Assembly: GCF_963678635.1 (NCBI RefSeq)
Contig: NC_087063.1
Span: 65,586,471 to 65,650,470 of the forward strand
Source of the DNA: Symsagittifera roscoffensis
Taxonomy: Eukaryota > Xenacoelomorpha > Acoela > Convolutidae
Length of the DNA stretch: 64,000 nucleotides
Reading direction: 5' to 3'
The notes beneath the pieces are model-generated. The model was not told the DNA's origin, ran no database searches, and saw nothing but the letters and a program-made list of their open reading frames with translations. How positions within the stretch are numbered: position 1 is the first letter of the stretch; every line of letters starts with the position of its first letter. A program made the translations under genes and the position numbers. Positions 37,233 through 46,400 of the stretch are shown here, one piece after another.

Positions 37233-39257
37233 TACAATTGTGACTGCTTTTAGCTTTATATGCTTTTTCGGTTCAATTCAAAGTCATATGCTACAAGTTA
37301 GGTAAATTGCGCTCACCAAATACGAACGTGAAAATGGTGAGAAAAAAATTTACTTTCTAGCTTGAACTAAATTATTAGATTTCCCAGCGAAATAAAAACT
37401 TTACTGATCCAGTTATCTCAAATGAAATTAATACTATCAGAAAAGTGTCAATCATTTTTTCGAATTGAAATTTGAGTGATTTTAAAGCCATGTATTTCCT
37501 ACTTGGAAACTCGAAATGTTTTCAGAAATATCTGCATTTTTAAGAGACGATGAACAATGGAACAATGTTCGGGTTCCTGTAGAGGGCGCAATGATTTTTT
37601 TGATTTTCTTTTCGGGAAAAGTCTTATAGTTTCATTGGGCTCAATATATAGTTTTTTGTTAGTACTTTCAGCTTTTTTACTTTGTTTAAAAGAAGGCAAA
37701 TTCCTCTGCCAAACAGCATAAGTGTAAAAATTACGAAAAATGTTCTTGTTTAAAAAGTGAAAAATTTTCCTAATTTTTGATTTAACTGAATTTTTTAATG
37801 TAATAGTGCAAATAATGGAAATCTAAGAAAATTTTTTTCTATTTTTTTGCGAACAAAAAAGGTTTCAAAAACCTTCTCTACAATTAAAACTTTAAAATCC
37901 AAATGTTCTTATTTTTTATTCACAAGAGTAATCAAATGGAACTTTTCGACTGAAAGTATCTGCAAAACCATTTAATTCGTTTTTCTCTTCGCATATGATT
38001 CGGTAGTTAATCAAATAATTTTTCATGATTTTGAAGTGTAAACGAATAGATTGAACCTGGTTTGTTCTAAAAAACTGAAATTTTCAAAAAAAGGCTAAGC
38101 TCTCCGTCAACTACGTAACTTTTCCCCGAAAAAATGATTTCATTAGGACTTTTTATATTTCATTTTGCAGACGGAGCTGAAACGTACGAACAATTACGTG
38201 AAATTTTATTTTATTTCTTTAATTTTTGTAATCTTTTAGAAAATTTTTAATTTGTTAACAACGTTGTTCTTTATTAACAATAAAAGCAAAATTCGAGCCT
38301 TTTTCACTTTTTTCAAACAGTGTTGGAGAAAGTTCCTAGTAGAGTATGTTTTGCAATGAGGACACGTAATCAGGCACAATTTGTAATGTGTATAAATCGT
38401 CAGATCTGATTTTGAACCAGAAAACCCAACACGTATAAAAAAGCCTCGTCAAAGCAAACCGCCTTTTATTTTTTTACCCAAATTTAAATTGAGAAATGAG
38501 ATCTTTCGACATTTTAAATTGAAAATTTTTCTAAAACTTTTTAACTGTTATGTTATTCATGTCAAAGCCATAAATCACCAAAAGTTATTTTCCAACTATC
38601 TTCTTGCTCGCTGGTATTGAAAAAAAAATAAGTTACCGTTTTTTGTTGTGTGTTAGAGTTTTGGTCTAATTTTTCTAATTTGAAACTATTTTTTACCCTA
38701 TTTTTGTGTTGCTTTTATCATTTGATTTTATAATATGAGAAAAACTCATATCAGATTACCGAAGCATTATCAAAAATTCATGATTAACGACTGGGCGTTG
38801 AATGCGGTCAAAAGCTATTTTTGTGCCAATTAAAAAGTTTTGACTGTCAAGCTTTTGTCTGTTCCATTTTATCGGCTTAGATGCCTCATTACTGTTTTTA
38901 CTTATGATTTAAAAAAATTTCGTTAAAATAGAAAAAAAAATTTTAATATTCTCATATGTAAAGGATGATGTAGGTAACTGAGCAACTTTGAAGCCATATG
39001 AGTATAAAAATAATAATAATTGCAAATGAAAAGTGCGGCGTCTTAAATACTAGGGCAGACTTGTCTTTTATTGCTCATTGTTTTTTTTTCGCTTGCTTAT
39101 GTCAAAATAAGAAAAAAAAAAGCATAATTCATACCCGCAAAGACCGTTTTTGTCAGCCAAAATACATTTTGGTTGTCCACTTAGATCTCAATTTTACGCC
39201 ACCCGTACCCAAGAGATTTTCTGTGCAATATCTGGAATTCTTTATTTCTCACATAAG

Positions 39258-39975
39258 TTGATTCTCAGATCTGAAATTCCTTATTTCAGATCTTGATAAG
39301 AACTTGAAATTTTCAGATATGAAATTTGGATGTGAACTAGAAATCTTCAGATCTGAAATAACCTTTAAAACAAAATTTCAGATCTGAAATTAGATCTGAG
39401 AAACTCTTTGCTGAATTATAATTTATGCATTTCGAGCAAACAACTGAGTTTTTGTTGTTTCTGCAATACGCAATTATGTTTAGTTTAATTAGCGGTAAAA
39501 AAACGAAAAAAACTTTTTCACGAGCAGTCTTTTTTAAACTAAATTTCTCGTTCAAATGTGTTGAAAAACTGTTTGAATACTTATCAAATTTTTGATTTTC
39601 ACTCGCTACTTATGAGTTTCCAATGTTTCTCTCACATTTGAGGAAACATTTTTCAGCAGTCTCCCATTTGAGATGTTGCTGAGTACAGCAGAAGCTATCA
39701 AATACTAAAGTATCAAAAATAGCAAAAAAATGTGTCAAAATCATTGACTTTTCAGATCTGAAATAACCAAGAAAAGCTAAATTTTAGATTTGAAGTTAGA
39801 TCTGAAATAGATTTTTTTTCAGATCTGAAATAAATAGGAAAAACAAAATTTTAGATTTGAAATTAGATCTAAAATAACCCATTCCTAAAGTACCCAAGCG
39901 TTATTTTAAAATTTCACTACCCATTTTAGATTTAAAATTTGGATCTGAAAAATCAAATTTCAGATCTGAATTAGA
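39258..39975. repeat. Cluster of AGATCT-centred palindromes
   Basis: About a dozen copies or near copies of TTTCAGATCTGAAAT, a perfect or near-perfect palindrome, occur in two groups (39258-39400 and 39750-39975) at irregular spacing. The separation is too irregular for a CRISPR or satellite array. Confidence 0.6.
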
Positions 39976-40529
39976 ACATTTACTAGATACGGACAGTAAC
40001 GCTTTTGTTATCACACAAGATAACTTTGATCAGCCAAAGTTGCATATTCATTTCACAAGGTATTATTTGTTTGCATCACTTGCATCCGTTCAATCAAAAC
40101 TCAGTTGTTAGAAAACACAACTCGCATGATGAAAAGTTTATAGCTTAAGAGTTTCGGTTGGCGATAACCACATCTAAGTTTCGTATGAAGTTCCACCCTC
40201 AAAGGACTGTGAGTTGTGCCCAAAGTCTCTGAAATCTTATCTTTTAACGCTTCACATTTTTAGGCAACTGAAATACGGACATTTCACGTTTTTCCACTCG
40301 AAGTTCGATTTTTATAGAAATTTTTATCCAAATTTTTTCGTTAGAAAACAGCAGAATTTCTTCACATCCGCTTTATCTACGCCCGCTCTCCAGAGCATGG
40401 TATCTAAGAAAAAGCTTCGCAGAAAAATACACCAATTTTTGATTGACCGAATTTAGTTTTTAAAGGCACATTTAAAAACGCTCTGACTCAGTAATTTTAA
40501 ATGCGTCACCTTCTCCAACTTTCCGCAGC

Positions 40530-40790
40530 TTGATCGACCGCCGCGACTCAAGTCGCAATTTGCACGACTCAAAACATGTGTGAGACATTTTGAAAAACCT
40601 GTGCGATTCAAAAACATCTGTGCGAAATTTTGGTCCTGCAATCTCTGTCGCGTGACCACATTGCTTTATTGGCGCGACTCAAGACGCGATTTTGCGCGAT
40701 TCAAGTTGCGATTTTGAGCGAATCAAGTGGCAACTTTCCGCGACAGTCCTTGCGCGACTGTCGCGACTTTGCGCGACCAAAAAGTCGCCA
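40530..40790. repeat. Degenerate GCGACTCAAG-type tandem repeat
   Basis: Many variants of GCGACTCAAG and CGCGACT follow each other. The region is clearly richer in G and C than its surroundings. The frames across it are repeat artefacts. Confidence 0.55.
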
Positions 40791-41554
40791 AATGACTGCA
40801 AAGTTTTGGAAACGCAATATCATCCGCTGTTCGTTTTATTTATTTGTGAATTATGGCTAGTATTTTTAAACCAATCAGAGTTTATCAGGCAAAAAGTAAC
40901 AAGTTTTTTTGAAATAATTTAACTCAAACAATTTTTAACACAAACGGGCCATGCTTGGACAGGCTTGATAGCCTTTCATAGATCCTTTGCGAATCGCAGA
41001 AACATCAATTATTAAATCTTTTTTCTACTATATATGCTAATCAAACTGGATTTCAGCCATAACATATGTTCTAAGCACAATGATTTTTCAGCCACAAATT
41101 CAGATTAAACATTATTGTTTTTTTTTCAGCCTTAAAGGCGCGTATATGTGGCTTGCTTCAGGTGAATCCGGCGTGTCCCTTTCCGCTATCCCTATTTGCA
41201 CCACAATGAGTTTTAGTTTTCACTTGAAACAACACCTGCGCCTAATTTCTCATGATCTCAGCGTGCATTTTTCACTGGCAACCAAAAATCGGTCTATTAA
41301 TTAATCATAGATGGAAAAATGAATTTTTTATTGCTTGGCCATCATTTTCAATCTCATCTTGCCCTTACATCTTATAGTATCTACAGGTTATTTCTCGTGG
41401 TAAGAAATGGAAATATCGGATAAATTTTTAATTGCACCAACTTTTATTCATTTGAGCGCAAACTACCAATTTAGCCAATACTCTTTTTTGCTTGCATTTC
41501 ATTTCTTGTTGTTCCTCGGTTTACACGTCACAACTTAAATTTAAACGGCCACAG

Positions 41555-41666
41555 AATTTTTACCTGACCTCTACAAACTATACAAAACCATAACCAGAAG
41601 ATATACTACCATTATAGAAGAAGAAGCTGACCATATCCTCAAATGGGGTCTGGTAGCAGCAGAAAG
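41555..41666 (+). CDS. Possible internal exon, gene unknown
   Basis: A 112-bp stretch is framed by an acceptor (ACGGCCACAG) and a donor (GAAAG|GTAAAA) and is open in one frame, giving FLPDLYKLYKTITRRYTT and then an acidic IIEEEADHILKWG segment. Codon content is unlike the surrounding AT-rich DNA. The exon ends in phase 2 whereas the next WD40 exon at 43242 starts in phase 0, so it does not join directly to it. It may belong to another exon chain or be chance. No family is recognised. Confidence 0.35.
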
Positions 41667-43241
41667 GTAAAAATCAAATAATCAATTTACTCGGGAGTGG
41701 ATCTAAGATTTTTTCAAATGGGAATTTTCAAATGCTGTTCGATTTTCAAGTTTGAAAATGTTGTCTTTTTTTGGGCGGACCACAGATAGATAATTTACCA
41801 AGATCTGCGTTCTCAAAACGCTATAAAAACCTCATTTCGTCAAAAATTTGCGTGGCACGCGATTTTTTTTTTTACAGAACAAAGACTAAAAATTAACTTT
41901 CAGGACACTTTAGGGAAAGTTTTGAACGAAAAACGCGTTTTTTTGGTACATGCACCCTCATCAAGTTCAGCGTATAGTGGCGTCAAATGACCCTCTAGAA
42001 AAACTTCTGGGAGCGGCAGTGGAGGATGCAAATCGTCCTATACCCAAACCCCGCCCCTACCCCCCCCCCCATCACCTCCTAAATGCTTATTTATAAGGCT
42101 CGCGCATCATACTACCCCCATCACCCCCCTAAGATTGACTTTGTCGCATTCGCCCCATTTCTTTTACTAGACCAAGTGAACCAACCCCTCCCCTCCCCTC
42201 AAGTTGCTTAGGTGAGGAGAATGTTAATTTGGATCTAATATAGAAACTTCAATCCAGCTATAATGTAGCACTTTAGACGCAGCGCTCAGCAAAATAAACG
42301 CCGGGATGGAAGGTCTTAACTTGGTTTAATCGGAAGCGGAAAAAGAGGCAAAATAATTCTAAAAATACAGGGTGTTTCAAATAAACTGTTATTTTTGAAA
42401 ACGCTATAACCTTTTTTGAGGAAAGATAAAAAGACATTTTTTTTCTGCCGATGAAAGAAAACTGACAGAAATTTTAAAACATGCAGAAATTGTTTATAAA
42501 AATCATTGGAAATGTCCGCCATTTTGCCCCACACAGACTTGTAATCTTCTCTTCAAGATTTTCAATTAACTCTCATCTTTCTGTTTCTGGGCCTTTATCG
42601 TACTGCTAGCATCTTCCAAAGTTTAAATGAGTTCCTGAACACTTTTTGGGCTAGCACGATGTAGAATTTTCCCCAAGTAACCCTACAGCCAAAAATCGAG
42701 AGGGTTAAGGTCCGACCTTTAAAATCCGGGTTAAGATACGGGCAGGGATAATTGGGATTTGATAAATTCCGAACAAGATATCTGGTGTTAGGGTAAAGCC
42801 CTGGATGTTCAGACTGCATTTTAAGGTCTATGGAGCAGTGATCGCCTAAAAAACTGATGAATTCTTCAAAAATTTATGAATTTTTCAAAAATGTTTCAGA
42901 CTTTTTATCATATCCCATACGCATATATAAAAGACAAATTGATTGATTTAGCTCCTAGTCACATCACGTAGCAATTATGACAAATAACCTGCTTCAATCA
43001 TTTTGGAATTATTTCTAAGGCGCATTAAATCGCCGCTTACACGTTGATAGCCCCCATAACTTTACGAAAAATGATGGCAGATGGAATATCTTTTTAAATT
43101 TGCACTAAGAACAACAATCTTTTCGATTGATATACAAAATGCCGCCAAAAATGGCTTGTTAAAAGAACGGGCTTGTAGAACGGACTTGTCTCTCAACTTA
43201 CTCTCAATTTCAGTAGTTTTTACTTTTGTGTTTTATTCTAG
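41667..43241. other. Non-coding DNA before the WD40 exon
   Basis: It contains a C-rich low-complexity stretch (about 42045-42200) and otherwise nothing I can support. A 75-codon minus-strand frame at 42595-42819 looks faintly transposase-like but has no catalytic motif. Confidence 0.4.
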
Positions 43242-43425
43242 GTGGATGTGAGTCCATACCTGATCCAGTGCTTCACAGATGCACACGAAGGGGGAGTAGC
43301 GTGTCTGGGTGTGAGCAGAGACAGCACCCTGGTGGCCACGGGGGGAGAGGACTTCCTGGCCAAAGTGTGGCACGTGGCCAAGCCAGACGCAGAGGCACTT
43401 AAGTGCATATGCAAGGGACACAAAG
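43242..43425 (+). CDS. WD40 gene exon a
   Basis: The acceptor is TTTTATTCTAG and the donor is CAAAG|GTGTGT. The last bases of the donor now come from the copia LTR that starts at 43429. Confidence 0.8.
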
Positions 43426-46400
43426 GTGTGTTAAGATTCAGAGTTAGAGCAAGTAGGACTAGGGGATAGAGGTTTGAGAGTTATCTGAGGTTTCAACTGA
43501 GGAGAGAGAAGAGATACTGATTGTTGAAGAATGAATTGAGATTGTGTTTATAAAATGACACGACAAACTGAGCATCAAATAGTACCAGTTAATTAATTAC
43601 CAGTTAATTAATTAGTTTATCAAATACCAGCAGACCAGTTGACCTTGTCTGAGTGCATTGAGTTTTATACCAGTTAACCTTTAATTAGGTTTCTATTGCT
43701 CAAGTCTGACCTTGAGTTTGGTCTGGTATTTCACTAGTCTGGCATTGAGCTCGTCTGTCCTCAACACCCCCACTCAGGCTGAATTGGCTTTGTCCAATGT
43801 CAGGCTGCAACCCATCAGCGTTCGACGATGTTGATCCACCTTTGCCTTGCTCAGGGATTTCGTCAACAAGTCAGCCTCCATGTTTTCGGTTGGACAGTAC
43901 TCGAGCGCAAATGTTCCATCCTCGACCCGCTCTCGGACAAAGTGATACTTGACATCAATGTGCTTTGTACGCTTCTGCATTACGGGATTTTTGCACATCT
44001 TGATGCAGCTCTGGTTGTCCTCGTTGATCACAGTTGGACCATCACACGTCATATCCATCTCATTGAGTAGGGATCGTAAGTAGAGGCCTTCCTGAACAGC
44101 CGCTGCCATTGCTTGATACTCAGCTTCGCTGGTAGATATTGCTGCAGTAGGTTGCTTCTTGGTACTCCAGCTGATTGCTGCTCCTGACCGCTGCACATGA
44201 AAACTGTAGCCTGTTGTTGACCTTCTGTCATCAACGTCACCAGCCCAGTCAGCATCTGCTGAACCATAAAGGTTGAACCCATCAGGATCTTTGATGTAGC
44301 ACAGCTCCAGATCTTTGGTTCCTTTCAGGTATCGCAGTACTCTCTTAGCAGCCACCCAGTGTGTTCTCCCAGGATTCTCCAGAAACCGTGAAAGTTGAGT
44401 CACAGTAGCTAGGATGTCTGGCCTCGTTTGCTTGGCTATGTACAATAACGAGCCCACTATGCCTCTGTAGTCCTCACGCTGCATTGCCACTGCTTCTTCT
44501 GAGCCCGCTCCAGGGCAGTCCTTCTTCGTCAACTGAGTGCTGATATCAGCTGGTGTCCCTACTGGTTTGCAGTCAGCCAACCCAAAGCGCTCCAAGCAGT
44601 CTTCAATGTAGCGAGACTGATTCACAGTGACAGAACCAGGTGCCCGTTTGACCTGCATTTTCAAAAACCAGGCTAATGGACCGCGATCATCCATCTTGAA
44701 TCGGTCAGTGAATCGGTCCCTCACCCTGTCAACTTCTGCTTGCAGTTTGCAGCCAATGATGATATCATCCACCCATACTAGAACATAGATCATAGCATCA
44801 TCCATTCCCCTCATCGTGAACAAACAGAAGTCATTGGTGCTTCGAGTGAAACCAGTCTCCAGAAGAAACGTGCTCAGCGTCTGGTACCAGTCCCTTCCTG
44901 CCTGCTTCAGCCCATAGATACTGCGTTGTAGCAAACACACTTGGTTGTCCCCGCTGCTGAACCCCTCGGGCTGTTCCATATACACAGTTTCTGTTAACGG
45001 CGAGTTGAGGAAGGCTGACTTCACGTCCATCTGATGAAGTACAAGATCATCTTGCGCTCCCAAAGCCAGTAGTATTCTCTTTGTTTCTGGTTTACAGGTT
45101 GGCGCAAAGGTCTCATTGAAGTCCAGTCCTTCCACTTGCATAAAACCCTTCACCACGTATCTGGCTTTAAACCGCTCCACTTGTCCCATTGCATCTCTCT
45201 TCACAGCAAGCACCCAGCGTCCAGGAATGACCTTGCGAGAATTTGGTCTATCAACAAGTGTCCAGGTGCCCATTGCCTTCAGTGACTGCACCTCCAAAGC
45301 CATAGCTGCTAGCCACTGCTCCCTTTCTGGTCCAGATACTGCTTCCAAGTAGCTTCTTGGCTCTTGTGCTATCACTGAAGCATGAGTGTAAGCCAGTCCG
45401 TATCGGATGGGAGGGTTCCGCGTTCTAGTTGACCGCTGCTCTGGAATCTCTGTTGGCCTCTGCTCTGGAGGCTCTGTGGAAGGTGGTTCCAATTCTTCAG
45501 TCTCGACTGGGTCATCTTCCGTAACCCCCACTGAAGCTGCTGCTCCACTATCATTCGCTTTATTGGTAGACTCAGTGATGGCCTTCGTGCTAGTTTCCTC
45601 TACATCAATGCATCCCTCGATTGATAGACCCAGTGTTTGTGACTGCTCACTGTCTACCAGAAAGTCGTCTGGAATGATGTCTTCATTGAACGTCACGCTT
45701 CTTGCTCGTACCACTCGCTTTGTCTCCAGGTCCATCAGCAAGTAGGCTTTGCTCTCCTCGTCATAACCAATGAACTTGCTCTTCTTGCCTTTCGGATCCA
45801 GTTTCCGCCGGTTTCCTCTGTCCAGGTAGTACGCCAGGCATCCGAACACTCGCAGGTAGTTGACTTTCGATGGCTTCCCATAATGCATCTCCATTGATGA
45901 AATGCGATGCTCATTGCTGGATGTAGGACACAAGTTGCGAACCCTGACTGCCGTTGACATTGCTCGTACCCAGAACATCTTTGAGAGCTTTGCATCGGCC
46001 AGTAGACATCGAGTCATCTCAGTTATCACCCTGTTGTACCTCTCTGCCACGCTATTCTGTTGCGGAGTATTAGGTACTGTAAACTCCTGTTTCACCTGCA
46101 TTTCTCTACAGAACATCCGAAAAGCATTCGACGAATACTCACCTCCGTTGTCAGTTCTCAAGCACTTCGGTGTTCCGTGCTCAGCTACAAAGTCTTTGAA
46201 CTTCGAAAGAGTATCGCTCTTCTTAACCAGGTACTTGACCACTGCCAGACGGCTGAAGTCATCAATGAAGCTCACGGCATAGCGCGCTACATGCATGCTC
46301 GCAACTTCAAATGGTCCCTGGATGTCGCTGAAGACCCGCTGCCCCACTGCAGTTGCCCTGTTCTCTGTCTTCTTTGGCATTGCTACTTCGTGCATCTTCG

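Larger units (their letters stand above)
34671..41554. other. Intergenic DNA with repeats
   Basis: I see no supported gene. Partial copies of the dispersed repeat family lie at about 35085-35410, 35870-36020 and 37300-37560. A fragment resembling SINE family B lies near 36270-36340. Other repeats are listed separately. The 3' end of PRPS should lie just inside the left edge; I found no clear AATAAA there. Confidence 0.45.

Noticed and set aside
39258-39975. CRISPR-like array
   Set aside because: The palindromes are degenerate and irregularly spaced, and the context is eukaryotic.
42595-42819. 75-codon minus-strand frame that looks faintly transposase-like
   Set aside because: No catalytic or DNA-binding motif could be named and no inverted repeats were found at sensible distances.
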